64,000 nt of DNA from Porticoccaceae bacterium (lineage in GTDB: Bacteria; Pseudomonadota; Gammaproteobacteria; Pseudomonadales; Porticoccaceae), in the NCBI GenBank assembly GCA_024644595.1, contig JAHEHL010000009.1:457512-521511 (forward strand), given 5' to 3'. Made by a program: the position numbers and the translations under genes. Numbering within the stretch: position 1 is the first letter of the stretch; each line of letters begins with the position of its first letter. Under the pieces are notes generated by a model. It was not told the origin of the DNA, made no database searches, and was given only the letters and a program-made list of their open reading frames with translations. Shown piece after piece: positions 8,772 through 17,882 of this stretch.

Positions 8772-9944
8772 TTAATTGCCACCATCATCGGTAGGGGCAA
8801 TATTATTAGCGATTTCACAGAGCGGTCGCAGGTAGTAGGCATCCTCGGTCGAATTGTCGCTATCGTCATCAAACCGGTCCAGATCCGCCATCTCGCTCTC
8901 CAGTGTATCAGGAGTAGATGGTACAGTTGTGACGCCCGCAGGCACAACCGTTATCTCCCGCCGAACCACCACCGCGCGGGAATTTCTACCTCGCTGCAGA
9001 ATACTTTGCACCTCGAGCCTCGACTGACCCAGTGTGACCTCGAGATTGAGTTGAAAAAAATCCGACTTTACATCGATCAAACTGCTCGGCCAGCGCAGGG
9101 CGACGGCTGCTTCGCCGATCATCAGGCGGATATCAATTGCCTGATAAAACTCATCAAGGGTGAAGAAAGGTCTGTTATCGATCACCAGATCGACAAAATC
9201 GCGCCCCATACCATCGCTGAGGGCCATCAATATCTGTTCCGGCGCGGTATTGATATTAATGGTTGTCGCACGCGGCAGAGCGGTGATCCAAGGCAGCAGA
9301 TGCTGGGTCTCAGTAAAGCTGTAACCGATCATGGCCGCCAGCTCGGAAGGGTCGGCAATCAAGGTGTTCGCCGGAAACCGCGGCGGCGTAAAACTGCTGT
9401 AGTCAGCAGACTCGGCGCCCGCAGGGCTGATCAACTCATCGTTAGGATCAAGCCAGTCGACAATCACAGGGACCCTGCTCTGATCGACCAGGTAATCAAA
9501 ATCCCTTAGCAGCGCTTCCCACAATTTAGCCGGTCCCACCGCGGCGGACTTGCGTTCATTGGCAAGATCGTCCTCCGAGTAGCTGGCGAAATTATTCAGA
9601 TTAAACCGCGACTGCATATCCACCAGACAGCCGTTAATCATGCCTCCATCGACTGGCAGTAACGGAATTGCCTGCGCCCAATCTTCGTCAAAATGATCGC
9701 TTTCAACATCATCGTTGTCCGCAGACAACAAATCTCTAGCCCAGCTCTCAGCACTGATCGCCAACAATACTGCCTGATCGCCATGCAGCGATCCGGTAGC
9801 CTGGGACACATCAATCTGGTGTCGATAAAAAATATTGCCCAGAATCAATGTTACCGCCAGCACCAGTATCAGTGTTGCCAGCAATGCGACGCCCTGCTGT
9901 TCAGATCGCCGTGATGCATCGATGCCCCTGCGTCTAGTTTGCAT
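8772..9944 (-). CDS. gspK: Type II secretion minor pseudopilin GspK
   Basis: The large minor pseudopilin that caps the pseudopilus tip with GspI and GspJ. The ATG at 9944 gives 390 residues with a basic leader ending QQG followed by VALLA. The prepilin site is therefore G18|V19, and position +5 is Ala instead of the usual Glu, as is normal for GspK. The large SAM-like inserted domain follows (INTAPEQILMALSD is the characteristic helix-hairpin segment). The frame is open upstream to 10028, but that would add 28 residues lying wholly within gspJ. The start overlaps gspJ by 11 nt. Confidence 0.92.
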   Translation of the reverse strand: MQTRRRGIDASRRSEQQGVALLATLILVLAVTLILGNIFYRHQIDVSQATGSLHGDQAVLLAISAESWARDLLSADNDDVESDHFDEDWAQAIPLLPVDGGMINGCLVDMQSRFNLNNFASYSEDDLANERKSAAVGPAKLWEALLRDFDYLVDQSRVPVIVDWLDPNDELISPAGAESADYSSFTPPRFPANTLIADPSELAAMIGYSFTETQHLLPWITALPRATTININTAPEQILMALSDGMGRDFVDLVIDNRPFFTLDEFYQAIDIRLMIGEAAVALRWPSSLIDVKSDFFQLNLEVTLGQSRLEVQSILQRGRNSRAVVVRREITVVPAGVTTVPSTPDTLESEMADLDRFDDDSDNSTEDAYYLRPLCEIANNIAPTDDGGN

Positions 9945-10623
9945 TTTCACCCGTCCCTGAATCGCTTCCTGTGGCGCTGCCCGGATCAAAATCAAGACCC
10001 GGCAACAGGCGTGAGGTCTCGGCGCCACTAGCCAGAGTAATGGTGATGCGAATCATTTTTGGCAGGCTGAGCAGGTCATGGCTCTCGTTAATCGGCGGCC
10101 AATCGGGAGAGAAAATATTGCTCCGTGAGAGCTGTTCAATCTCAACCTTGTCAACATTATCAACCAGCACTACTCGGCTGCTCTCTTCGTCCCGCGCCGA
10201 CGCGGTAATCGGCCATGAGAGCCGCTCGAGCTGATTGTCATCATTGAGGCGGTATTCGATACGACTGACACCGGTCGGATTGGAACGCACCATGGGTCCA
10301 CCGCCGCGGCTAAAGCGCACACCAAAGTCACTGGGATCGGTGAGATAGGCACGCTCCGCGCTCCCGAAACCATCGGCAAAGCCCCGCGGCCGCAGGTGCA
10401 TCATATCGCGACTGATAATCTGCCAGGCGCGGTGCAGTTGAGCCTCATCGGCCAAGTCACCGCGACTGCGCTCATTGCTGTCGAGAATTACCTCGACGGC
10501 CTGGTAGGACATTACCGACATGACTGCCAACAAAAACAGCGAGATCACCGCTTCAATCAGGGTGAAACCGGCTTGGTTAGCTCGCCGTGGAACGGGAGGA
10601 CGCGCACACGTTATCGCAACCAT
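9934..10623 (-). CDS. gspJ: Type II secretion minor pseudopilin GspJ
   Basis: A minor pseudopilin of the tip complex. In 229 residues, a basic leader of 19 residues ends in Gly before FTLIE (G19|F20, Glu at mature +5), followed by the hydrophobic N-terminal helix. The body has the GspJ pattern of conserved Arg/Trp segments (LHRAWQIISRDMMHLRPR, IEYRLNDDNQLERLSW). The ATG shares one base with the gspI TGA (10625-10621), so translation is coupled. The prepilin peptidase (GspO/PilD) needed to process it is not in this window. Confidence 0.93.
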   Translation of the reverse strand: MVAITCARPPVPRRANQAGFTLIEAVISLFLLAVMSVMSYQAVEVILDSNERSRGDLADEAQLHRAWQIISRDMMHLRPRGFADGFGSAERAYLTDPSDFGVRFSRGGGPMVRSNPTGVSRIEYRLNDDNQLERLSWPITASARDEESSRVVLVDNVDKVEIEQLSRSNIFSPDWPPINESHDLLSLPKMIRITITLASGAETSRLLPGLDFDPGSATGSDSGTGENAN

Positions 10624-11024
10624 CAGTTGCGCTCGACCAGATAGACGAACAACCTAGCCCGATCAGAGTCACCGCCCTGCACACCAACCCGAGCCTGGTA
10701 GCGATAGAGATCATTGCCGATGGCTTTTTTAATCTCCACTTGCCACCGCCATTCCTGGCCGCCCTGAGTGGCCACACCTTTGGTTGGACGGCTGGTTTGT
10801 TGGGTTGCAGCGGTCCATTTTTCCGCATCCTGATAACGCTCCAGCAGGCGATTCCAAGAGACCTGTGAAGCGTAGAACTGTTCCCGCAACCGTATTCGCT
10901 CATCGGCATACTGTTGCACCAGATACAGCGCGCTTCCCATCACCCAGGCGAGAATCGCCAGAGCAACAGCAACCTCAATCAGGGTGAAACCACGGGCGCG
11001 GCCTGAGCAAGAACTGTTTTTCAT
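10623..11024 (-). CDS. gspI: Type II secretion minor pseudopilin GspI
   Basis: A minor pseudopilin thought to start pseudopilus assembly with GspJ and GspK. The 133 residues carry a short leader with prepilin site G12|F13 (FTLIEVAVALAIL, Glu at +5) and the expected small globular domain (SQVSWNRLLERYQ). The length is typical. It overlaps gspH by 4 nt and gspJ by 1 nt. The identification follows from the prepilin signature, the size and the H-I-J-K order. Confidence 0.92.
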   Translation of the reverse strand: MKNSSCSGRARGFTLIEVAVALAILAWVMGSALYLVQQYADERIRLREQFYASQVSWNRLLERYQDAEKWTAATQQTSRPTKGVATQGGQEWRWQVEIKKAIGNDLYRYQARVGVQGGDSDRARLFVYLVERN

Positions 11025-11560
11025 GGCGCTGACTTAAGCATAACCATCGATGCAGTTTGCTCATCCCAACGATAGATATAGGTCAGCGGACTGGACGCAA
11101 AGGAAAGGCGCAACTCGGCGGCGGGCTCTATATAGCCATCTGGCAACATCGCGACCAGCGGTATCAAGGCATCTTGTTCGTTAAGCAGCGGATCGTCGAT
11201 ATCATCCAACCCGAGGGTGCGAAACAGCGTCCACTCGATGCGGGCTTCGTTGTCGAGCGAAAATGGCTCGGGGTAGCTGGTGACAAACCAGTGTTGGCGA
11301 AAATAGGCCAGTGGTTGCAGTGCCTCGCCCGGTTCCTGCTCGCGATTATCCATAATGCCATAGGCAACACCTTCCAGCGCCGCCTGCTCAGAGAGCTGAT
11401 TAAGCCAGACCAGCAGGGTCTCCGCCTGAGTTTGGTAGCGACGATCAAAGGCCTGATTGATGGCAAACAGGCTCATCGCCGAGATCGTCGCCAGAATAAT
11501 CACCACGACGCTGATTTCGATCAGCGTAAAACCAGCCTGGCGACGCGGAGAACGGTGCAT
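11021..11560 (-). CDS. gspH: Type II secretion minor pseudopilin GspH
   Basis: A minor pseudopilin joining the tip complex to the GspG shaft. The 179 residues have a short basic leader, prepilin site G10|F11 with Glu at mature +5 (FTLIEISVVVIIL), and a C-terminal beta-rich domain ending in a typical ELRLSF...YIYRWD segment. It starts 1 nt after the gspG stop and overlaps gspI by 4 nt. Confidence 0.92.
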   Translation of the reverse strand: MHRSPRRQAGFTLIEISVVVIILATISAMSLFAINQAFDRRYQTQAETLLVWLNQLSEQAALEGVAYGIMDNREQEPGEALQPLAYFRQHWFVTSYPEPFSLDNEARIEWTLFRTLGLDDIDDPLLNEQDALIPLVAMLPDGYIEPAAELRLSFASSPLTYIYRWDEQTASMVMLKSAP

Positions 11561-11561
11561 A

Positions 11562-11987
11562 TTATTTTATATTCCAGTTGCCCCAATCCTGGTCAGAGCC
11601 CTCACCGCCCTGCTGGCCATCGGCACCCAAAGTGTAGACATCGATTTCTTTGTTGTGCTGGCTGGGATTGCTGTAGAGATAAGGTTGACCCCAAGGATCT
11701 ACCGGCGTCTTTTCGAGGTACGGGCCATTCCAATTTTGCGCATCACCGGGATTGGTCATCAGAGCATCAAGACCCTGACTCTGTTTGGGATAGCGATAGT
11801 TGTCCAGACGGTAAAATTTCAACGCACCCTCAATAACACGAATGTCCTGAGCGATACGGGTCTGCTCTGCCTGCTGAACTTTTTTGAACAGTGTCGGCGC
11901 AATCATCGCACCCAGCAGCGCAATCACCACCACTACCACCATCATCTCAATCAGCGTAAAACCCGCCTGCTTGTTTGTATCTGTCAT
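11562..11987 (-). CDS. gspG: Type II secretion major pseudopilin GspG
   Basis: The main subunit of the periplasmic pseudopilus that drives substrates through the secretin. The 141 residues show prepilin site G9|F10 and Glu14 at mature +5 (FTLIEMMVVVVVIALLGA). The family C-terminus is also present: YRLDNYRYPKQSQGLDAL, then the VDPWGQPYLY segment and an acidic calcium-binding end (YTLGADGQQGGEGSDQDWGN). There is a 48-nt AT-rich gap from gspF, longer than most spacings in the cluster, which could hold an RNA-processing or internal initiation site; I see no clear promoter there. Confidence 0.97.
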   Translation of the reverse strand: MTDTNKQAGFTLIEMMVVVVVIALLGAMIAPTLFKKVQQAEQTRIAQDIRVIEGALKFYRLDNYRYPKQSQGLDALMTNPGDAQNWNGPYLEKTPVDPWGQPYLYSNPSQHNKEIDVYTLGADGQQGGEGSDQDWGNWNIK

Positions 11988-12035
11988 CGTTAATTACACC
12001 CTCTTCATAAATTTTTTAAATACTATTTAACGCAC

Positions 12036-13244
12036 TCAGATCATATTATTCATATCCATAATCGGCAGCATCACTGCTGCGACCACAGACAGAATAATTA
12101 TCCCCATAAAAATAATCAGAACCGGATTAATCAGCTTCAAAAACACTTCCACCGCATTGTTCAGACGCAGTGAATAATAGTCAGAAACCCGCAGCAGCAT
12201 TTTATCCAGCTCGCTTGAGGCTTCACCGCTGCCGACCATATGAACCAAAAACCCGCTCCCAATATCGCTGTCCAGCAGTGCTTTGTGCAATGTACTGCCC
12301 TGACGCATCGCTTCGGTGACGGCTTCCATTTTGCTGCGCAGGTGCAGATTGGTCACCACTGAAGAGGCAATTTTTAGCGCTGCCAGGGCCGGCACACCAT
12401 TACTTAAAAGCACTCCGAGACTGCGCGACCAGTCGGCGATATTAGCCATGCGAATCCAGCGTCCAAGACCCGGCAGGGTCAGCATAAACTCGTGCCAGCG
12501 CCGCTTGCGCTGAGGGTCCCGCATGGCCTGAGAAAACCCCAGATAGAGAAGCCCCACTGCCAGCAGTAAAAACAACCCGTAACTCTGAGTGAATTCACTG
12601 ATATTGATAATAATTCGCGTAATCAATGGCAGTTCGCGGTTGGAGCTGGTGAACACGGCGGTAATTTTTGGTACCACCCAAACCATCATAATGCCAACCA
12701 CAATAATTGATGTGGCGATCAAGGTTGCCGGATAGATCATGGCGCGACTGATGGTTTTGCGGTTCTCCGCGCTGCTCTCAAGATCTTCGGCAAGCCGCAT
12801 CAGCACTTCGTGCAAGTGGCCGCTCTCTTCGCCGACACTGATGCCGGCGACAATGCTTTCAGGAATTTTATAGGGCGAACGGCGCAACGCTTCGGAAAAA
12901 CTGCGGCCCTCGATAATTTCACTGCGCCAGCTCTGCAGCATACGTCGCTGCTTATCAGTTTCTGCCTGCTCGATCGTCATGCGCAGAGCATCTTCGAGCG
13001 GTAGACCGGACTGAATCAAAATCGCCTGCTGTTGCAACAGCAGGGACAGGTCAAAATTATTCACCCGTGACTCACGCCGCGCACGGGCAGTTTTAACCGT
13101 CATCTTGCTCACTTCAGAGAGTGCCGACGGCAGCAGCTGTTTCTCTTTTAACAGGCGTCGGGCATGGCGCTCGGAATCCGCAGAGATAACCCCGGACACT
13201 CGTTTGCCTGACGCGTCATAGGCTGAATAGTCAAAGGCGGGCAT
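12036..13244 (-). CDS. gspF: Type II secretion inner-membrane platform protein GspF
   Basis: The polytopic inner-membrane protein at the base of the pseudopilus. The 402 residues contain two repeated cytoplasmic T2SSF domains (about 70-190 and 272-395; each has the LLQQQAILIQSGLPLEDAL or VLLSNGVPALAALK type of helix), membrane segments near 168-192 and 218-238, and a C-terminal hydrophobic helix (INPVLIIFMGIIILSVVAAV). Length and layout are standard. It lies 14 nt after gspE. Confidence 0.96.
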   Translation of the reverse strand: MPAFDYSAYDASGKRVSGVISADSERHARRLLKEKQLLPSALSEVSKMTVKTARARRESRVNNFDLSLLLQQQAILIQSGLPLEDALRMTIEQAETDKQRRMLQSWRSEIIEGRSFSEALRRSPYKIPESIVAGISVGEESGHLHEVLMRLAEDLESSAENRKTISRAMIYPATLIATSIIVVGIMMVWVVPKITAVFTSSNRELPLITRIIINISEFTQSYGLFLLLAVGLLYLGFSQAMRDPQRKRRWHEFMLTLPGLGRWIRMANIADWSRSLGVLLSNGVPALAALKIASSVVTNLHLRSKMEAVTEAMRQGSTLHKALLDSDIGSGFLVHMVGSGEASSELDKMLLRVSDYYSLRLNNAVEVFLKLINPVLIIFMGIIILSVVAAVMLPIMDMNNMI

Positions 13245-13258
13245 GGCAGTTCACCGTA

Positions 13259-14749
13259 TTAGATGCTGGTAACACGGAGCACTTCTTCAATTGTGGTCAC
13301 CCCTCGGCGCACCAGCTCAAAGCCGGCGTCGCGGATGCTCGGAATGGTCTTGCGAATAGCCGTTTCCAACTCCAGTTCACCCGCGCCTTCATGAATCAGT
13401 GTCTGTAAATTCGCGTCCACCGCAACCAACTCAAACAGCGCCTGACGGCCATTGAAACCAGTATTGTTACACTTGGCACAGCCCGAGGACTGAAATACTT
13501 CGGCTCCCCGATCGAGCTGTAACAGGTTGCGATTGTAGTCGTTGGGCTGCTGGGCGACACGGCAATTGGTGCAGAGTTTGCGCAGCAGGCGCTGGGAAAC
13601 AATTCCGCGCACGGTTGAAGCAAGCAAGAAACTGTCGACACCGAGATCCTGCAGTCGGGTAATCGCTCCAGCAGCGGTGTTGGTGTGCAGCGTCGACAGA
13701 ACCAAGTGACCGGTCAAACTGGCCTGCGTGGCAATCTCAGCGGTCTCTCCATCGCGAATCTCGCCGATCAAAATGACGTCCGGGTCCTGACGCAGAATTG
13801 CACGCAAGCCACGGGCAAAGGTCATGCCGGCACGCAGATTGATCTGCGTCTGACTGATTCCCGGCAGATCGTATTCGACTGGATCTTCGACCGTCATAAT
13901 ATTGCGCTGCTGGCGATCCATCTGCTGCAGAGCGGCATAAAGGGTGGTGGTTTTGCCTGAACCGGTCGGGCCGGTCACCAGAATAATGCCGTGGGGACGG
14001 GAGATCAGCTCAACTAGCTGCGCCTTGGTTTGCTGTGGCATGCCCAGCTCATCGGTCTGCAACTTGCCGGCATCTTTGTCCAACAGTCGCATCACGACAC
14101 GCTCACCGTGGCTCGATGGCATGGTGGAGATACGCAAATCAATACTGCGCCCGCCAAGTCGCACGGTCATGCGCCCGTCCTGGGGCAGCCGGCGCTCGGC
14201 AATATCCAGCTTTGACATCACTTTGATACGCGAAATCAGTAGCGGCGCGATTTGAATAGAGGGACTGAGTACAGTGCGTAAAACGCCATCGAGACGAAAA
14301 CGCACCAGCGCTTCTTTCTCATAGGGTTCGATATGGATATCAGAGGCATTCTCTTTCAGAGATTCGGCAATAATGGCATTCAGCAAACGTACAATTGGCG
14401 CATCATTTTCTGTGTCCAGTAAGTCGCCGGCTTCCTCTACTTCGGCCGCCGCCGACTCCATGTCGACGAACTCTTTCATATCGGCCATCACCGCTTCCGA
14501 GGAGTTCTGCCGACCGCTGTAGAGCTGACTGAGCTGAGCATCAAAGTCTTGCTCAGAGATAGCCTGAAAAGAGAGGCTGCCATGCGAGCTGAGTCGCACC
14601 ACTTCACTGATTGCCCAATCAGGAGCGTCTGGCCCGACCAGCACATCACCCTCACTGGCACGCAGCAGAACGCGATTCACTCGAGCGAATTCGTAGGGCA
14701 GTAGATCGAGTGTTTTCTCAACCGTACCGTCTGTCGCAGTAACTGTCAT
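13259..14749 (-). CDS. gspE: Type II secretion assembly ATPase GspE
   Basis: The cytoplasmic hexameric ATPase that powers pseudopilus assembly. With ATG at 14749 it has 496 residues. The N-terminal domain binds GspL. The core has Walker A GPTGSGKTT (260-268), an Asp box (MTVEDPVEY), Walker B DPDVILIGE (322-330) and a His box (LSTLHTNTA). A C-terminal zinc element has four cysteines at about 393, 396, 424 and 427. A GTG two codons upstream (14755) lies inside the ribosome-binding sequence AGAGGTGG, so the ATG is preferred. It is the first gene of the cluster; the region upstream (14750-14857) shows no convincing promoter. Confidence 0.96.
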   Translation of the reverse strand: MTVTATDGTVEKTLDLLPYEFARVNRVLLRASEGDVLVGPDAPDWAISEVVRLSSHGSLSFQAISEQDFDAQLSQLYSGRQNSSEAVMADMKEFVDMESAAAEVEEAGDLLDTENDAPIVRLLNAIIAESLKENASDIHIEPYEKEALVRFRLDGVLRTVLSPSIQIAPLLISRIKVMSKLDIAERRLPQDGRMTVRLGGRSIDLRISTMPSSHGERVVMRLLDKDAGKLQTDELGMPQQTKAQLVELISRPHGIILVTGPTGSGKTTTLYAALQQMDRQQRNIMTVEDPVEYDLPGISQTQINLRAGMTFARGLRAILRQDPDVILIGEIRDGETAEIATQASLTGHLVLSTLHTNTAAGAITRLQDLGVDSFLLASTVRGIVSQRLLRKLCTNCRVAQQPNDYNRNLLQLDRGAEVFQSSGCAKCNNTGFNGRQALFELVAVDANLQTLIHEGAGELELETAIRKTIPSIRDAGFELVRRGVTTIEEVLRVTSI

Positions 14750-14857
14750 ATCCACCTCTGGGCAAACCTTGCAGGCCGGTCAAACTCTAGCATAGACGCG
14801 CCGGGCGATACATTGTTTACGCCCTGTGACAGCTTAGCCGCGACAGCCGGGACGAGA

Positions 14858-15205
14858 TTATTCCTTGACCGGCTTACCTGAGGCCATAGGCGCAAACGGA
14901 AACGGTCTTACATTGCCGCCTGCACTGGTGCCGCTGGCTTCGGTAATTTTACAGGCGCCCTCTTTCTCCACTTCATCGATGCGCACAATTGACTGCATTG
15001 GAATAAAGCTGCGCTTAACTGACGAGAACTCATTTTTCAGCTTCTCTTCGGCGGGGTCGACAATCATCTGCGAGCGCTCACCAAAAATAAATTCTTCAAC
15101 CTCTAGAAAGCCCCACAGATCGCTCTGAAAGACGTGCCGGGCATAGATCTCGTAGATCTCTCCCTGATTAAAAAAAGTAATGCGGTAGATGGGTTCACTG
15201 GACAT
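14858..15205 (-). CDS. DUF1820 family protein
   Basis: A 115-residue cytoplasmic protein of the DUF1820 family, which has no assigned function. Conserved features are the start (IYRITFFNQGEIYEIYARHV), the LWGFLEVEEFIFG segment and the middle block FSSVKRSFIPMQSIVRIDEVEKEG. The final 25 residues are Gly/Pro-rich and probably disordered. The family is small and often found near miaB or other RNA-modification genes in gammaproteobacteria; here it is divergent from miaB across a 140-nt promoter region. There is no signal peptide or membrane helix. Confidence 0.85.
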   Translation of the reverse strand: MSSEPIYRITFFNQGEIYEIYARHVFQSDLWGFLEVEEFIFGERSQMIVDPAEEKLKNEFSSVKRSFIPMQSIVRIDEVEKEGACKITEASGTSAGGNVRPFPFAPMASGKPVKE

Positions 15206-15279
15206 TTAACATTCGCCGATTTGCTGAATTACAAAGGCGGCGATAATAGCACAACATCGTTTTATCGCGCTGCTTTATG

Positions 15280-15307
15280 TTGCGAATTGAATGGGCGGGG
15301 CTATAAT
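15280..15307 (+). promoter_or_regulatory. Sigma70-type promoter for miaB
   Basis: TTGCGA at 15280-15285 and a perfect TATAAT at 15302-15307 are separated by 16 nt. The predicted start is about 30 nt before the miaB ATG. This would drive miaB and possibly the downstream ybeZ-ybeY-corC-lnt genes. Read directly from sequence; activity is inferred. Confidence 0.65.
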
Positions 15308-15345
15308 GCTCGCCCTCACTATTTGATCGAAGATTAACCAGTTAG

Positions 15346-16683
15346 ATGACCGCAAAACCTGTTAAAAAGCTGCATATCGTGACTCATGGCTGCCAGATGA
15401 ATGAGTATGATTCTGCGCGCATGCGCGATCTGCTCGGCGACAGCCACCAGATGGTTGCTACCGACAGCGCGGAAGATGCTGACGTTATCTTGCTCAACAC
15501 CTGCTCGATCCGCGAAAAAGCGCAGGAAAAAGTCTTTCACCAACTCGGTCGCTGGCGCCATCTGAAAGAAAAGAACCCGGATCTGGTGATCGGCGTTGGT
15601 GGCTGTGTGGCCAGCCAGGAGGGGGACGCTATTGCCAAGCGCGCACCGTTTGTCGATCTGGTTTTCGGGCCCCAGACCCTGCACCGTTTGCCTGAGATGA
15701 TGGAAAGTCGCAAGGACGGTGGTGCTGTGGTGGTGGATATCAGCTTCCCCGAAATCGAAAAATTTGATCGCTTGCCAACTCCCGAGGCCGATGGCGTCTC
15801 TGCCTTTGTCTCGATCATGGAAGGCTGTTCGAAGTACTGCTCTTTTTGCGTCGTGCCCTATACCCGCGGTGAAGAAGTCAGCCGCCCAATGGCCGACGTG
15901 CTGGCTGAAGTTGCTGCCCTGGCCGAACAGGGTGTGCGCGAAGTCAATCTGCTGGGACAGAATGTCAATGCCTATCGCGGTGAGATGCCGGATGGTTCAA
16001 TCTGTGACTTTGCCGAACTATTACCCTATGTAGCAGATATTGAGGGCATCGACAGAATTCGCTACACCACCTCGCATCCAGTGGAATTCTCCGATCGCCT
16101 GATCGATGTTTACTCTCGCGTGCCGGAGCTGGTCAGCCACCTGCACCTGCCGGTACAGAGTGGTTCCGACCGTATCTTGATGGCCATGAAGCGCGGCCAT
16201 ACTGCGATCGAGTACAAATCAAAAATCCGCCGCCTGCGCGACGTGCGCCCGGATATCAGCATATCGTCAGACTTTATTATCGGTTTCCCCAACGAGAGCG
16301 AAGAAGATTTTGCTGCGACCATGAAACTGATTGCCGATATCGGTTTTGATACCTCATTCAGCTTTATCTACAGCGCTCGCCCGGGCACTCCGGCAGCTGA
16401 TCTGCCCGACGACACCTCGGATGAAGTAAAAAAGCAGCGTCTGAAAATCCTTCAGGATCGCATCAGTCAGCACGCCGCCGAGATTAGTCGGCGTATGGTG
16501 GGTAAGCGGGAAAAACTTCTGGTCACGGGCATTTCGAAGAAAGACCCGGGGCAACTTCAGGGGCGCACGGAAAATAATCGCGTGGTCAATTTACGTAGCG
16601 ACAATCACGCGCTGATCGGCCAGTTTGTCGACGCTGTCATTACCGAGGCACTGCCAAACTCACTGCGTGGCGATTTAATCTAG
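15346..16683 (+). CDS. miaB: tRNA-2-methylthio-N6-dimethylallyladenosine synthase MiaB
   Basis: A radical-SAM methylthiotransferase that converts i6A37 to ms2i6A37 in tRNAs reading UNN codons. The 445 residues have the three parts expected: an N-terminal UPF0004 domain with cysteines C16, C53 and C87 holding the auxiliary 4Fe-4S cluster; the radical-SAM barrel with C161-x3-C165-x2-C168 (CSKYCSFC); and a C-terminal TRAM domain ending near 440. It is the first gene of the miaB-ybeZ-ybeY-corC-lnt order shared with E. coli, though a 132-nt gap separates it from ybeZ. Confidence 0.97.
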   Translation: MTAKPVKKLHIVTHGCQMNEYDSARMRDLLGDSHQMVATDSAEDADVILLNTCSIREKAQEKVFHQLGRWRHLKEKNPDLVIGVGGCVASQEGDAIAKRAPFVDLVFGPQTLHRLPEMMESRKDGGAVVVDISFPEIEKFDRLPTPEADGVSAFVSIMEGCSKYCSFCVVPYTRGEEVSRPMADVLAEVAALAEQGVREVNLLGQNVNAYRGEMPDGSICDFAELLPYVADIEGIDRIRYTTSHPVEFSDRLIDVYSRVPELVSHLHLPVQSGSDRILMAMKRGHTAIEYKSKIRRLRDVRPDISISSDFIIGFPNESEEDFAATMKLIADIGFDTSFSFIYSARPGTPAADLPDDTSDEVKKQRLKILQDRISQHAAEISRRMVGKREKLLVTGISKKDPGQLQGRTENNRVVNLRSDNHALIGQFVDAVITEALPNSLRGDLI

Positions 16684-16815
16684 CCAGCTGGTGTTAAAAG
16701 CGTTCCTGTTCAACCCATCCAGCGCCATTATCCCGACGTAAAAAGACGTGACGCTGATCGAAAGATCGCGCTATGCTTCTAATAACCACTTGATAAAAGG
16801 TCCTAAAGCACTCAT

Positions 16816-17871
16816 TTGAAAAGATTGGATAGCCAGCCATCTGCCTCAACCATCACCCTCGAGCCCAATGATGCTCGGCGCCTTGCGGCACTGTGCGGTC
16901 AGTTTGATGAAAACCTTCGCTTGATCGAACAGCGCCTAAACGTTGATATTCGCTCGCGCGACAATTTTTTTGCCGCCTATGGTGATCAGGAAGCAGCCAC
17001 TCAGGCTACTGAAGTTATCTATAACCTCTACCAGCAGACTGCACATTATGCCGAACTGCCGGCAGATGAAGTCCATCTCAACTTGCGGCAAATTCTGCAA
17101 CAGTCAGTACCATCGCAACAGCCCACCGATACATCATCCAAAAAAGAGGCCTCAACCATGCAAATATCTTCGCCGAGCACGGCGCAGCCGGCTGACAATG
17201 TCGAGAGCTTTACCGTTATCCGTACAAAAAAAGGCAATATCAAACCTCGCGGGTTGAATCAGCAGCGCTATGTTCGCGCGATTCAAACTCACGACGTAAA
17301 CTTCGGTATTGGTCCTGCTGGCACCGGTAAAACCTATCTCGCCGTTGCCTGTGCGGTGGAGGCACTTTTGCGCGATGAAGTAGAACGCATATTATTGGTG
17401 CGCCCAGCAGTGGAAGCCGGTGAGAGACTGGGCTTTTTACCCGGCGACCTAGCCCAGAAAGTGGACCCCTATCTTCGCCCTCTGTACGATGCACTGCACG
17501 AGATGCTTGGCTTTGAAACGGTAGCCAAACTGCAGGAACGCAATGTGATTGAGATTGCCCCACTTGCCTATATGCGTGGCCGCACGCTCAATGGCGCCTA
17601 TATTTTGCTCGACGAGAGTCAGAACACCACTCGCGAACAGATGAAAATGTTCCTTACCCGTATTGGTTTTGGCTCAACCGCAGTCATCACCGGCGATATG
17701 TCGCAGGTAGATCTTCCGCGCGGCGTACAATCGGGCCTGGTTCACGCCTGTGAAGTACTCAAGGATGTCGAAGAAGTCAGTTTCACTCACTTCCTCTCCC
17801 GCGATGTGGTTCGCCACCCTATTGTTCAAAGTATCGTAGATGCCTATGATGCGCATGAAGACACTAACTGA
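16816..17871 (+). CDS. ybeZ: PhoH-like ATPase YbeZ
   Basis: A cytoplasmic P-loop ATPase of the PhoH family, associated with YbeY in rRNA and RNA quality-control work. The 351 residues include a KH-like N-terminal part (about 12-75), a low-complexity Gln/Ser/Thr linker (about 96-128) and the PhoH ATPase domain with Walker A GPAGTGKT (166-173) and Walker B YILLDESQN. The start is unusual. An in-frame stop at 16804-16806 leaves TTG at 16816 as the first available start, and no Shine-Dalgarno is close; AGG at 16798-16800 is 15 nt away. The gene lies 11 nt before ybeY. Confidence 0.92.
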   Translation: MKRLDSQPSASTITLEPNDARRLAALCGQFDENLRLIEQRLNVDIRSRDNFFAAYGDQEAATQATEVIYNLYQQTAHYAELPADEVHLNLRQILQQSVPSQQPTDTSSKKEASTMQISSPSTAQPADNVESFTVIRTKKGNIKPRGLNQQRYVRAIQTHDVNFGIGPAGTGKTYLAVACAVEALLRDEVERILLVRPAVEAGERLGFLPGDLAQKVDPYLRPLYDALHEMLGFETVAKLQERNVIEIAPLAYMRGRTLNGAYILLDESQNTTREQMKMFLTRIGFGSTAVITGDMSQVDLPRGVQSGLVHACEVLKDVEEVSFTHFLSRDVVRHPIVQSIVDAYDAHEDTN

Positions 17872-17882
17872 ATAAGCCACTA

